Positions 9,104 to 17,552 of a DNA stretch of 64,000 nucleotides are shown here, in pieces. Location of the stretch: the NCBI RefSeq assembly GCF_002920575.1, contig NZ_PQSQ01000012.1:62001-126000 (forward strand), written 5' to 3'. The DNA comes from Streptomyces sp. Ru73. Its GTDB lineage: Bacteria > Actinomycetota > Actinomycetes > Streptomycetales > Streptomycetaceae. Under the pieces are notes generated by a model. The model did no database searches. It was not told the origin of the DNA and saw only the letters and a list, made by a program, of their open reading frames with translations. Each line of letters opens with the position of its first letter. Positions within the stretch are counted from its first letter, which is position 1. The translations under genes were made by a program, and so were the position numbers.

Positions 9104-11512
9104 TCACTCCGTACGCAGCCCGTCGGGCCGCATCAGGCGCCACAGCGGCGGCAGGCTCGCCAGCGTGACCAGCAGGACCACCCCGGCGCCGATGCCCGCC
9201 ATGCCGGCCACCACCGGCCAGTCCACCCGGGCCGCGGTCTCCGTCGTGGTCAGCAGGACCGTGCCGAGGCCGACGCCCGTGGTCACCGCGAGCACCAGGC
9301 CCAGCAGCACGGGGATCGCGGTCTGCCACAGCACCGACCAGCCCATCGTCGAGCGCCGGACGCCGTACGCGTCCAGCACGGACAGCAGCCGCCGCTGCTC
9401 GCGCAGCTGCTCGACCGTGGAGACGATCAGGCCCGCGCCGATGAGCAGCAGGACCACCACGGCACCGGCGTACACCGCGGTGCGTACCCCGGCGTACTGC
9501 CGGTCGTGCGGGTTGTCGATCGCGGACAGCTCCCGCAGCCCGGGGTTCGCATGGAAGGCGGCCGTGCGGATGCGTTCCACGGCCTCGCTCTCGCGCGCCT
9601 TGTCGTACCCGACGCGCAGCCGCGTCTCGGGCGTCTGGAGCAGGGCGGGGGAGAGGGCGCCGGGGGTGGCGAGCAGGTCGCCGGGCAGGTCCTGGCCCGG
9701 GTGCTGCACCGCCGTGACCCGGCGCGCCGTGTCCGGCACGGTCCACGGCCGGGGCGGGCCGGTGGTGGCGTAGCCGGGCGGGTTCAGGTTCAGCCGGGCG
9801 CCGGGGCGTACGAAGTCGGGCCGGTCGGCGCGGCCGCCGCGCAGTTCGGTCACGAAGACGTCGCCGTTCCGGCAGCTGCCGATGGCCGCCCGGCGCCGCA
9901 GTTCGGCGCAGTCGCCGATGGTCACCAGTGCGCTGTCGGCCCTGACGAAGCCGTCGGCGCCCCGGGTGCCGCGGTCGCCGGGCCGGCCGGCCAGCGCGTC
10001 GACGCTGCCGCGCGCCCAGGTCACGCCCGGCGTGCGGCGCAGGGCGGCCACCAGGTCCTCGGTCTGCCGCCAGTCGGCCGCGCTGCCGCTCAGCTCGATC
10101 ACCGGGCGGGCCGAGGACTTGGCGTAGGCGTCCGCGTATCCGGCCTGGAAGGTGGTGAAGACCATGTGGAGCGCGATCGCGCCGGCCACCGCGACGGTGA
10201 TGCCGCCGACCGCGCGGTTGGCCGCCGCGCTGGAGAGCTGGAGCCGGCGGACGGCCAGCTGCCAGGGCACGGGCCCGCCGCGCAGCCGCCCGACCACGGC
10301 CGCGACGAGCCAGGGCAGCAGCGCGGTGATGCCGAGCAGCAGCAGCGTCGCGCCCACCGCCAGCCGTACGGCGCGGAACCAGACCGGGTCCGGCGCCCAG
10401 AGCAGCGACGAGAGCAGCACCAGGCCGGTGACGGGGAGGGCGAGCCGCCAGCCGAGCCGGCGGCGGCGAGCCGGGCGGTCCCGGACCACGCCCAGCGGCT
10501 CGGCGGTCACCGAGCGCTGCGCGAACAGCGTGACGAGCACGGCAACGGCCGGTACGAGCACGGCGATGAGGGCCGCGAGGACCGGGTCCGGCACCACGTC
10601 GGCGGGGAAGACGTTGACGTCCCACAGGGTGACGGCGCCGGCCGCCTGCCGCCCGGCGAGGAAGACCAGCAGGCCCACGGCCAGGCCGAGTCCGGCGCCG
10701 ACCACCGCCTCGCCGGCCGCGATCCGGCGGGTGGTGGGGATGTCGGCGCCGACCAGCCGCAGCGCGGCCAGCCGGGCCTCGCGGCGGTCGCTGCCGAAGC
10801 GTACGGCGGTGCCCACGAAGACCATGACCGGCATCAGCAGGACCACGCACGCCAGCACGATGAGCAGCACGAGCCGGGTGCTCGGCGGCTGCGGGTCGAA
10901 GACCTTGCCGAAGTGGCTGATGCGGTAGGACTCGCCCGCCGACCGGTCGTCCATCCCCGCCACGAAGGTGAGTTCGCGCGGGCCGAGCAGCCCCTCGTCA
11001 CCGATCGTGCCGACGACCTTGTAGTCCAGGCGCGCGCGGAGCTGGGCGCTGCCCGGCGCGTCGAGCAGCTCGCGCAGGGCGGGGGAGACGACCATCTCGC
11101 CCGGCCCCGGCAGCCGTTCGATGCCGGGCGGTACGGGCGGATGCGCGCCGTCGGGCCGGACCAGGCGGCCGCGTACGGCGTCGCCGTGGAAGGAGGTGTC
11201 GGCCTGGGCGTACCGCAGGGTGCGGTCCGAGGCGCGCGGTTCGTGCGTCTGGCCGAGGTTCTCGCGCGCCTTCTCACGCCCGTGCCAGGCGTCGAGCAGC
11301 GGCGGCGCCGAGGCGGCGAGCAGCAGGACGGCGACGCCGATGCCCACGCCGACCGCGCTCAGCGCCGTACGGAACCAGCCCTCGCGCCCGCCGGTGACGG
11401 CGAAGCGCATGCCGAGGCCCAGGTCGCGGAGCCAGCCGGCGGGTCCGCCGGGCGCGCGGCGCGCCGGGCGGCCGGTACCGGAGCCGGTGCCGCGTGCGTC
11501 GAGCAGGGTCAT
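9104..11512 (-). CDS. ABC transporter permease, FtsX/MacB type (cassette 1)
   Basis: This 802-residue membrane protein has two FtsX-like halves. An N-terminal segment (LRDLGLGMRFAVTGGREGW) and first membrane span are followed by an extracytoplasmic loop and membrane clusters around CVVLLMPVMVFVGTAVRFG and VLAALIAVLVPAVAVLVTLF. A second large external loop and a C-terminal three-span FtsX module (QRRLLSVLDAYGVRR) complete it. Such permeases export peptides, antibiotics or lipids, or signal envelope stress; the substrate is unknown. Its ATG shares one base with the ATPase stop (TGATG), indicating translational coupling. About half of its residues appear to match the permease of cassette 2. Confidence 0.87.
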   Translation of the reverse strand: MTLLDARGTGSGTGRPARRAPGGPAGWLRDLGLGMRFAVTGGREGWFRTALSAVGVGIGVAVLLLAASAPPLLDAWHGREKARENLGQTHEPRASDRTLRYAQADTSFHGDAVRGRLVRPDGAHPPVPPGIERLPGPGEMVVSPALRELLDAPGSAQLRARLDYKVVGTIGDEGLLGPRELTFVAGMDDRSAGESYRISHFGKVFDPQPPSTRLVLLIVLACVVLLMPVMVFVGTAVRFGSDRREARLAALRLVGADIPTTRRIAAGEAVVGAGLGLAVGLLVFLAGRQAAGAVTLWDVNVFPADVVPDPVLAALIAVLVPAVAVLVTLFAQRSVTAEPLGVVRDRPARRRRLGWRLALPVTGLVLLSSLLWAPDPVWFRAVRLAVGATLLLLGITALLPWLVAAVVGRLRGGPVPWQLAVRRLQLSSAAANRAVGGITVAVAGAIALHMVFTTFQAGYADAYAKSSARPVIELSGSAADWRQTEDLVAALRRTPGVTWARGSVDALAGRPGDRGTRGADGFVRADSALVTIGDCAELRRRAAIGSCRNGDVFVTELRGGRADRPDFVRPGARLNLNPPGYATTGPPRPWTVPDTARRVTAVQHPGQDLPGDLLATPGALSPALLQTPETRLRVGYDKARESEAVERIRTAAFHANPGLRELSAIDNPHDRQYAGVRTAVYAGAVVVLLLIGAGLIVSTVEQLREQRRLLSVLDAYGVRRSTMGWSVLWQTAIPVLLGLVLAVTTGVGLGTVLLTTTETAARVDWPVVAGMAGIGAGVVLLVTLASLPPLWRLMRPDGLRTE

Positions 11513-12198
11513 CACAGCCCCGCCAGCGATTCCCTGACCCGGCCGTCGCGGACGGTGACCTCGCGGTCGGAGTAGGCGGCGACGCGGGGTTCGTGGGTGA
11601 CCAGGACGACGGCGGCGCGGGTGTCGCGGGCGGCGTCGGTCAGCAGCGTCATGACGCGTTCGCCGTTGAGGGAGTCCAGCGCTCCGGTGGGTTCGTCGGC
11701 GAAGAGGACGCGGGGGCGGCCGGCCATCGCGCGGGCGATGGCTACGCGCTGCCCCTGCCCTCCCGAGACCTCTCCGGGGCGGTGGCGGCTTATGTCGTCG
11801 ACTTCGAGGCGGGTGAGCCACTCATGGGCGGTGGCCTCGGCGGTCTTGCGTTTGGTGCCGTTCAGGCGGAGTGGGAGGGCGACGTTCTCCAGGCAGGTGA
11901 GTTCAGGGACGAGCTGGCCGAACTGGAAGACGAAGCCGAAGTCGGTGCGGCGCAGGGCGCTGCGTTCGGCGTCGGGCAGGGAGGTCAGTTCGCGGCCGTT
12001 GTAGTGGACGGTGCCGGCGTCGGGCCGGACGATGCCGGCCAGGCAGTGCAGCAGGGTGGACTTGCCGGAGCCGGAGGGGCCCATGACGGCGACCACTTCG
12101 CCGGGGTGGACGGAGAAGTCCGCGCCGTCCAGCGCGGGCGTCCGCCCGTAGTGCTTGTGGAGCCCTTCGCCGGACAGGAGGGAGCCGTCCGGTGTCAT
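11512..12198 (-). CDS. ABC transporter ATPase, MacB/LolD type (cassette 1)
   Basis: This 228-residue nucleotide-binding protein has Walker A GPSGSGKST, Q-loop FQFGQLVPELT, signature VSGGQGQR, Walker B VLFADEPTGALD and the H-loop THEP. It powers the downstream permease. ATG 12198 overlaps the padR stop by 4 nt (ATGA). Codons at 11557-12150 are nearly identical in DNA to the ATPase of cassette 2, far more alike than the permeases are, which suggests gene conversion or recent duplication of the ATPase alone. Confidence 0.93.
   Translation of the reverse strand: MTPDGSLLSGEGLHKHYGRTPALDGADFSVHPGEVVAVMGPSGSGKSTLLHCLAGIVRPDAGTVHYNGRELTSLPDAERSALRRTDFGFVFQFGQLVPELTCLENVALPLRLNGTKRKTAEATAHEWLTRLEVDDISRHRPGEVSGGQGQRVAIARAMAGRPRVLFADEPTGALDSLNGERVMTLLTDAARDTRAAVVLVTHEPRVAAYSDREVTVRDGRVRESLAGL
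11557..12150 (-). repeat. Near-identical ATPase block, copy 1
   Basis: By eye these 594 bp match 15273-15866 with only about ten differences and no gaps. The flanking ATPase ends and both permeases are clearly diverged. Confidence 0.85.
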
Positions 12199-12719
12199 CC
12201 GCGTACCGCCTGGGCGAGCTTGTCGAGGCGGGCCGCGGTCAGCTCCAGCCAGCGCAGGTCGGCTTCCAGGTGGAACAGGGCGTGGTCGCAGATCAGCTGG
12301 TCGGCGAGGTCGCCCTTGCGCTTGCGCTCGGTCAGCCCGCGCATCAGCCGCAGGTGCTCGGCGCGCTGGGTGTCCAGCAGCTCGGCGGCGTCCCGGTCGG
12401 TGAGCAGCGCGAGCACCACCTTGGTGTAGAGGGTGGACTGCAGGTACGGCTCAGGCTTCTCCGGCTGCCGCAGCCACTGGGCGACATCGGTCACACCCGC
12501 CTCGGTGATCGCGTACCGCTTGCGCTCGGGCCCGGCGCCGGCCTCGATGCCGTCCACCTCCACCAGGCCGTTCTTCAGCAGCCTGGACATGGTCGAGTAG
12601 ACCTGGCCGTAGTGCAGCGGGCGGTCCTGGCCGAAGTGCTCGTCGAAGGCCCGCTTGAGGTCGTAGCCATGGCGGGGTCCGGACTCCAGAAGGCCCAGCA
12701 GGGTATGACCGATAGACAT
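12195..12719 (-). CDS. PadR-family transcriptional regulator
   Basis: This 174-residue protein has an N-terminal PadR winged helix (MSIGHTLLGLLESGPRHGYDLKRAFDE, then HYGQVYSTMSRLLKNGLVEV and KRYAITEAG). An all-helical C-terminal dimerisation half follows. PadR proteins next to MacB-type ABC genes usually repress them until a drug or peptide ligand binds. ATG 12719 follows an AAGGTGAGG ribosome site. It is first in the padR-ATPase-permease operon. A candidate operator lies 35-51 bp upstream, and a matching site precedes cassette 2. Confidence 0.9.
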   Translation of the reverse strand: MSIGHTLLGLLESGPRHGYDLKRAFDEHFGQDRPLHYGQVYSTMSRLLKNGLVEVDGIEAGAGPERKRYAITEAGVTDVAQWLRQPEKPEPYLQSTLYTKVVLALLTDRDAAELLDTQRAEHLRLMRGLTERKRKGDLADQLICDHALFHLEADLRWLELTAARLDKLAQAVRG

Positions 12720-12753
12720 GCGCCTCACCTTACGCCGTGGTGTTCGCCGGGTG

Positions 12754-12770
12754 TATACGTGCCGTGCATA
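12754..12770 (-). promoter_or_regulatory. Candidate PadR operator, cassette 1
   Basis: TATAC-N7-GCATA lies within GGTGTATAC-N6-TGCATAG, just upstream of padR. The same arrangement (GGTGTATAC-N6-TGTATAG) lies upstream of the second ABC operon. An A/T-rich inverted repeat shared by two paralogous operons in otherwise G/C-rich DNA is good evidence for a common operator. Confidence 0.6.
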
Positions 12771-12772
12771 GT

Positions 12773-12801
12773 GGGGCGGGGGCCACCCGGACCCCCGCCC
12801 C
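12773..12801 (-). terminator. Terminator of ABC cassette 2
   Basis: A 10-bp G/C stem (12773-12782 with 12792-12801) lies 16 bp past the stop of permease 2 and just upstream of the candidate padR operator. It should insulate the two operons. Confidence 0.7.
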
Positions 12802-12816
12802 GCCGCTGCCGTCACC

Positions 12817-15231
12817 TCACTCCGTACGCAGTCCGTCCGGCCGCATCATCCGCCACAGCGGCGGCAGCCCGGCCAGGGTGACCAGCAGGACCAGCGCGGC
12901 GCCGGTGGCGGCCGGCGGCCAGATCACCGACCAGTCCGGATCGGTCTTGCCGACCAGGCGCAGCAGCGCGACGCCCAGGCCGCTGCCGCCCGCGACGGCC
13001 AGCGCCAGCCCCAGCCCGACCGGCAGCGCGGTCTGCCACAGCACCGACCAGCCCAGCGTCGCCCGCCGGGTGCCGAAGGCGACCAGCACCGACAGCAGCC
13101 GGCGGCGCTCCCGCAACTGCTCCACGAGGGAGACCAGCATGCTGGCGGCGATCAGCGCCATGGTCGCGGCCGAGCCGATCAGCAGGCCGGTGCGCACGCT
13201 CGCGTAGTTCTTGTCCCGCTCGACGTTCTGCAGCGTGGCGACCCTCATCAGCGGGTCGATGCGGGCCGCTGTGTTGCGGACGTACTCGGCGGCGTCCGGC
13301 ACCCGCGGGTCGGTCTTCACCATGGCGCGGGCGACGGGCGAGTCCAGCAGCCCGGTGTCCACGGCGGACGGCGTGGCGAAGATGCCGAACGCGGTGCTGC
13401 CCGCCGGGTCCTTGCGGGACTCGACCGTGCGGGCGCTCTTCGGCACGGTCCACAGCCGGGGCGCGCCGTCGGGCCGGTCCGTCTGCGCGTCCAGGTTGAA
13501 GATCACGCGCGCGCCGGGTCGCGCGGTCTCGCCGATGTAGGAGTCGTCGACCATGCCGGTGCTGTCGTGGACGATGAAGACGTCACCGTCCCGGCAGGAC
13601 GTCAGCCGCGCCTTCTCGCGCAGCGAGGCGCAGTCGCCCACGGTGAACTGCGTGCGCGGCACGAACGACTCGCCCTTGCGCCGGGGCCCGGGGCGCGCGG
13701 CGTCGGCCTCGATGGTGGCGATGATCCCGCGTACCCCCTCGGTGTTCCGGAAGTCCTTGATCATCTGTCGGGTGGTGCCGACGGAGGCGGTCGGCAGCGA
13801 CACGTTCAGCTGCGCCCGCTTCCCGTCCTGCCCGGTGACCCTCATGAAGTCGGTCTGGATCGCGGCGAACAGCATCTGCAGGGCGATCGCGCCCGCCACC
13901 GCGACGGTGATCCCGCTGACCGCGCGGGCCGCGCCGCCGCTGGACAACTGCAGCCGCCGGGTGGCCAGCTGCCACGGCACGGGCCCGCCCCGGAGGCGCG
14001 CCACCGCCGCGTCGACCGCCCACGGCAGCAGCATCGCGATGCCGAACAGCACCAGTACCGCGCCGATCGCGACGGGGTACGGCTGCACCGGCGTCCGGTC
14101 GTCCCCTGCCTGCCCGGTCAGCAGCAGCACGGCCAGGCCCGCGATCGGCAGCGGCAGCCGCCACCACAGGCGCCGCCGCGGGGCGGTCGCCTGCCGTACG
14201 ACGCCCAGGGGCTCGATGGTCACGCCGCGCAGCGCGAAGAGGGTCACCAGTACGGCCGCGAGCGGCACGGCGACCACGATCAGCGCGGCCAGGGCCGGTA
14301 CCGGCGTCAGGTCCCGGGGGAAGGCATTGACGTCCCAGACCGTGACCGCGCCGGTGAACTGCCGCCCGGCGAGGAACAGTCCGGCCCCCACCACCAGTCC
14401 GCAGACCGCGCCGCACAGCGCCTCGCCCGCAGCGGTCCGCCGCGTCATCCCGGCGTCGGCGCCGATCAGCCGGAGCGCGGCGAGCCGCCGGTCGCGGCGC
14501 TCGCCGCCGAACCGGACAGCGGCGGCGATGAAGAGGGCCACCGGCATCAGCAGCACCACGCACGCCACGACGAGCAGCACGAAGAGCACGGGATCGAGCG
14601 GTTCGGCTGCGGACCGGGCGCCGAAGGACGCCACGCGCTGGGCGCCGTCGCCCGTGGTGAGGGTCGCGCTGCCCGCGTAGTACGTCAGCTCGGCCGGGCC
14701 CACCAGACCGGCGTCCCCGATCGTGCCGGTGATCCGGTAGTCCAGCCGGTCGCGCAGCAGCCTGCCCTCGGGGGAGGACAGCAGCGCGCGCAGGGCGGGG
14801 GAGACGACCATCTCGCCGGGGCCCGGCACCTCGGCCACGCCGGGCGGGGCCGGCGGCCGGGAGCCGTCGGCGCGCAGCAGCGTGCCGTGCACCGAGTCGC
14901 CGCGGTAGACGGTGTCGGCGGTGGCCGCGAGCAGCGTGTCGTCCCCGCGGTGCACCGTCTTCTCGCTCGCCGGCAGCCGGCGGTCCTGGCTCCGCTCCTC
15001 GCGGGACTGCAGGAGGTGCGGGACGGAGGCGGCGCCGAGCAGCAGCGCGACGCCGAGCCCGACGCCGAGCGCCGTCAGCAGCGTACGGGCCCAGCCCTCG
15101 CGGCCGCCGGTGACGGCGAAGCGCATGCCGAGGCCCAGGTCGCGCAGCCACGCGGTGACGCCGGAGGGCGGTGCCGGGGCCGCGGCGGGCCGCCCGGCGC
15201 GGTCGCGGACCGGCTGGTCGGTGCGGCTCAT
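12817..15231 (-). CDS. ABC transporter permease, FtsX/MacB type (cassette 2)
   Basis: This 804-residue paralogue of the cassette 1 permease has the same topology. It begins in LRDLGLGMRFAVTGGREGW and carries the first span, external loop, membrane clusters near CVVLLMPVALFIAAAVRFG and a C-terminal FtsX module (RRRLLSVLVAFGTRR). The external loops differ most, so ligand or substrate may differ. ATG 15231 overlaps the ATPase stop (ATGA). Both permeases end LPPLWR-MRPDGLRTE, showing common descent. Confidence 0.87.
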   Translation of the reverse strand: MSRTDQPVRDRAGRPAAAPAPPSGVTAWLRDLGLGMRFAVTGGREGWARTLLTALGVGLGVALLLGAASVPHLLQSREERSQDRRLPASEKTVHRGDDTLLAATADTVYRGDSVHGTLLRADGSRPPAPPGVAEVPGPGEMVVSPALRALLSSPEGRLLRDRLDYRITGTIGDAGLVGPAELTYYAGSATLTTGDGAQRVASFGARSAAEPLDPVLFVLLVVACVVLLMPVALFIAAAVRFGGERRDRRLAALRLIGADAGMTRRTAAGEALCGAVCGLVVGAGLFLAGRQFTGAVTVWDVNAFPRDLTPVPALAALIVVAVPLAAVLVTLFALRGVTIEPLGVVRQATAPRRRLWWRLPLPIAGLAVLLLTGQAGDDRTPVQPYPVAIGAVLVLFGIAMLLPWAVDAAVARLRGGPVPWQLATRRLQLSSGGAARAVSGITVAVAGAIALQMLFAAIQTDFMRVTGQDGKRAQLNVSLPTASVGTTRQMIKDFRNTEGVRGIIATIEADAARPGPRRKGESFVPRTQFTVGDCASLREKARLTSCRDGDVFIVHDSTGMVDDSYIGETARPGARVIFNLDAQTDRPDGAPRLWTVPKSARTVESRKDPAGSTAFGIFATPSAVDTGLLDSPVARAMVKTDPRVPDAAEYVRNTAARIDPLMRVATLQNVERDKNYASVRTGLLIGSAATMALIAASMLVSLVEQLRERRRLLSVLVAFGTRRATLGWSVLWQTALPVGLGLALAVAGGSGLGVALLRLVGKTDPDWSVIWPPAATGAALVLLVTLAGLPPLWRMMRPDGLRTE

Positions 15232-15914
15232 GCGGTACCCGCCAGCTCCCGCGCCACGCCGTCCCGTACGACGACCTCGCGGTCGGAGTAGGCGGCGACG
15301 CGGGGTTCGTGGGTGACCAGGACGACGGCGGCGCGGGTGTCGCGGGCGGCGTCGGTCAGCAGCGTCATGACGCGTTCGCCGTTGAGGGAGTCCAGCGCTC
15401 CGGTGGGTTCGTCGGCGAAGAGGACGCGGGGGCGGCCGGCCATCGCGCGTGCGACGGCTACGCGCTGCCCCTGCCCTCCCGAGACCTCTCCGGGACGGTG
15501 GCGGCTTATGTCGTCGACTTCGAGGCGGGTGAGCCATTCGTGCGCGGTGGCCTCGGCGGTCTTGCGTTTGGTGCCGTTGAGGCGGAGTGGGAGGGCGACG
15601 TTCTCCAGGCAGGTGAGTTCGGGGACGAGCTGGCCGAACTGGAAGACGAAGCCGAAGTCGGTGCGGCGCAGGGCGCTGCGTTCGGCGTCGGGCAGGGAGG
15701 TCAGTTCGCGGCCGTTGTAGTGGACGGTGCCGGCGTCGGGCCGGACGATGCCGGCCAGGCAGTGCAGCAGGGTGGACTTGCCGGAGCCGGAGGGGCCCAT
15801 GACGGCGACCACTTCGCCGGGGTGGACGGAGAAGTCCGCGCCGTCCAGCGCGGGCGTCCGCCCGTAGGACTTGCGCAGGCCACTGGCGGCGAGCAGGGAA
15901 CCGGCAGGATTCAT
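15228..15914 (-). CDS. ABC transporter ATPase, MacB/LolD type (cassette 2)
   Basis: This 228-residue ATPase has all motifs intact: GPSGSGKST, VSGGQGQR, VLFADEPTGALD and THEP. Except for about 20 residues at each end it is essentially the same protein as the cassette 1 ATPase. It starts the cassette 2 operon at ATG 15914. No regulator gene accompanies this cassette; the operator-like site at 15984-16000 suggests the PadR protein of cassette 1 may control it in trans. Confidence 0.92.
   Translation of the reverse strand: MNPAGSLLAASGLRKSYGRTPALDGADFSVHPGEVVAVMGPSGSGKSTLLHCLAGIVRPDAGTVHYNGRELTSLPDAERSALRRTDFGFVFQFGQLVPELTCLENVALPLRLNGTKRKTAEATAHEWLTRLEVDDISRHRPGEVSGGQGQRVAVARAMAGRPRVLFADEPTGALDSLNGERVMTLLTDAARDTRAAVVLVTHEPRVAAYSDREVVVRDGVARELAGTA
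15273..15866 (-). repeat. Near-identical ATPase block, copy 2
   Basis: This block is the partner of 11557-12150, equal in length at 594 bp. Confidence 0.85.
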
Positions 15915-15983
15915 GGGCGGGCCTCCGGAGGTGCGGAGGGGAGGGGGCGTTCAAGGAGCATGCCCGGCACACTACACCAGGTG

Positions 15984-16000
15984 TATACACTGAATGTATA
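15984..16000 (-). promoter_or_regulatory. Candidate PadR operator, cassette 2
   Basis: A perfect TATAC-N7-GTATA inverted repeat lies 70-86 bp upstream of ATPase 2. It has the same spacing and flanks as the site in front of padR. Confidence 0.6.
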
Positions 16001-16012
16001 GCTGGGTGTGCG

Positions 16013-16047
16013 ACGGCCCCGGAGGCTCGGTACGCCTCCGGGGCCGT
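16013..16047 (-). terminator. Terminator of the SPFH operon
   Basis: A 14-bp perfect stem (16013-16026 with 16034-16047) has a 7-nt loop and lies directly downstream of the minus-strand ribbon-helix-helix gene. Confidence 0.85.
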
Positions 16048-16056
16048 GTGCTCCGG

Positions 16057-16341
16057 TCACTCCTCGGGCGGGCCGTCCGCCGCTCCGCCGTCCGGCCCGC
16101 CGGCCTCCGGCTCGGGACGCTTCGGCGGCCGTCCGCGGCGCCGCATCGCCCCGGCGTCCTTGGGCAGCCGGCCCGCCTCCGCCAGCGCGCCGCGCAGCAG
16201 GAACTCGATCTGCGCGTTGACGCTGCGCAGTTCGTCACCCGCCCACCGGGCCAGCGCGTCGTGGACGGCCGGGTCGAGCCGCAGCAGCACCTGCTTGCGC
16301 TGCCGCGGCCGCCGCCCCGGAGTTCCGGGCTCCTCGCTCAC
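16057..16341 (-). CDS. Small ribbon-helix-helix (Arc-type) protein
   Basis: This 94-residue basic protein has a core RKQVLLRLDPAVHDALARWA followed by ELRSVNAQIEFLLRGALAEAG. That is the beta-strand plus two-helix pattern of Arc/MetJ DNA-binding proteins. The tail is Arg/Pro/Gly-rich. The GTG start at 16341 overlaps the stop of the SPFH gene by 4 nt (GTGA), so it is translationally coupled to it. The same pairing is common in Streptomyces. DNA targets are unknown. Confidence 0.75.
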   Translation of the reverse strand: MSEEPGTPGRRPRQRKQVLLRLDPAVHDALARWAGDELRSVNAQIEFLLRGALAEAGRLPKDAGAMRRRGRPPKRPEPEAGGPDGGAADGPPEE

Positions 16342-17294
16342 TGGTACAGCGAGCCGGTGTTCAGGACGGGCTGGGCCGCGCGGTCGCCGCACAGCACCAC
16401 CATCAGGTTCGAGACCATGGCCGCCTTCCGCTCCTCGTCCAGCTCGACGATGCCCTGCTCGCTGATCCGGTCGAGCGCCGACTCGACCATGCCCACCGCG
16501 CCCTCGACGATCTGCTGGCGGGCCGCGACGACCGCGCCGGCCTGCTGCCGCTGGAGCATCGCGGAGGCGATCTCCGGGGCGTACGCGAGGTGGCTGAAGC
16601 GGGCCTCGATGATCCGTACGCCGGCCGCCTCGACCCGCGCGGTCAGCTCGGCCGCGAGCTTCTCGGTGATCTCCTCGGCGTTGCCGCGCAGCGAGAGCGC
16701 GTCCTCGTCGTGCGCGTCGTAGGGGTACTCGATCGCGATGTGCCGGACGGCCGCCTCGGTCTGGGTGGCGACGAACTCCAGGAAGTCGTCCACCTCGAAG
16801 AGCGCCTGCGCGGTGTCCTCGACCTTCCACACCACGATCGAGGCCAGCTCGATGGGGTTGCCGTAGGCGTCGTTGACCTTCAGGACCGCGGTCTCGTGGT
16901 TGCGGACCCGGGTGGAGATCTTGGTGGCGCTGGTGAGCGGATTGATCCAGCGCAGGCCGTCGGTGCGGATCGTGCCGACGTACCGGCCGAAGAGCTGGAT
17001 CACCCGCGCCTCGCCGGGCGCGACCATCTTCACGCCGCCCATGCAGAAGAGGGAGACGAGCAGCAGCAGGACGCCGACGACGATCAGGGTGGCGCCGATC
17101 CCCTTGCTGCCGCCCGAGGCGAACCCGCCGCCGAGGACCGCCAGTGCGATGCCGCCGATCACGCCGACGACGGTCAGCAGCAGGCCGAGGCCGCCCGGGA
17201 TGCTGTGCGCGGTGACCTCCCTGACCTGCGGCGCGGGCAGGTCGGGAGCGTCGGGCTCGGTGTTCGTGGGCGGAGTGGGCGCGGATGCGGACAT
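16338..17294 (-). CDS. SPFH/Band 7 (stomatin-like) membrane protein
   Basis: This 318-residue protein has a disordered Pro-rich N-terminus, two hydrophobic segments (about residues 33-57 and 66-87), then an SPFH domain (MVAPGEARVIQLFGRYVGTI, IVVWKVEDTAQALFEV). A helical C-terminal part (LAAELTARVEAAGVRIIEAR) typical of flotillin/stomatin proteins follows. Such proteins oligomerise on membranes and organise microdomains. It begins at ATG 17294 and is followed by the coupled ribbon-helix-helix gene. Confidence 0.88.
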   Translation of the reverse strand: MSASAPTPPTNTEPDAPDLPAPQVREVTAHSIPGGLGLLLTVVGVIGGIALAVLGGGFASGGSKGIGATLIVVGVLLLLVSLFCMGGVKMVAPGEARVIQLFGRYVGTIRTDGLRWINPLTSATKISTRVRNHETAVLKVNDAYGNPIELASIVVWKVEDTAQALFEVDDFLEFVATQTEAAVRHIAIEYPYDAHDEDALSLRGNAEEITEKLAAELTARVEAAGVRIIEARFSHLAYAPEIASAMLQRQQAGAVVAARQQIVEGAVGMVESALDRISEQGIVELDEERKAAMVSNLMVVLCGDRAAQPVLNTGSLYQ

Positions 17295-17552
17295 GAGGTT
17301 CCCCCGTTCTGTACGGCGTGCCGTACGGGTGCTTTCGCTGGTCTAGCAAAGTGATAGCTATTTAATCCCCGTGACGGCGCCCGCGCAAACCCTTGCGGCC
17401 GGGCGGCGCGGGCCCGGACGCGGAAACCGCCGAAGGGTTGCACAGGAAAGGGGTGCTGATTGTCACGTCCGGAAAATGCTTGATCGATGTGTATGTGCTG
17501 ACACCAGGGGGTTAGCTTCGGAGGCTGGGTTACTGGGGGCGGAACGACTGGA

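Noticed and set aside
9077..11575. Long plus-strand frame opposite ABC permease 1
   Set aside because: It is His/Gln/Asp/Arg-rich shadow sequence of the real permease.
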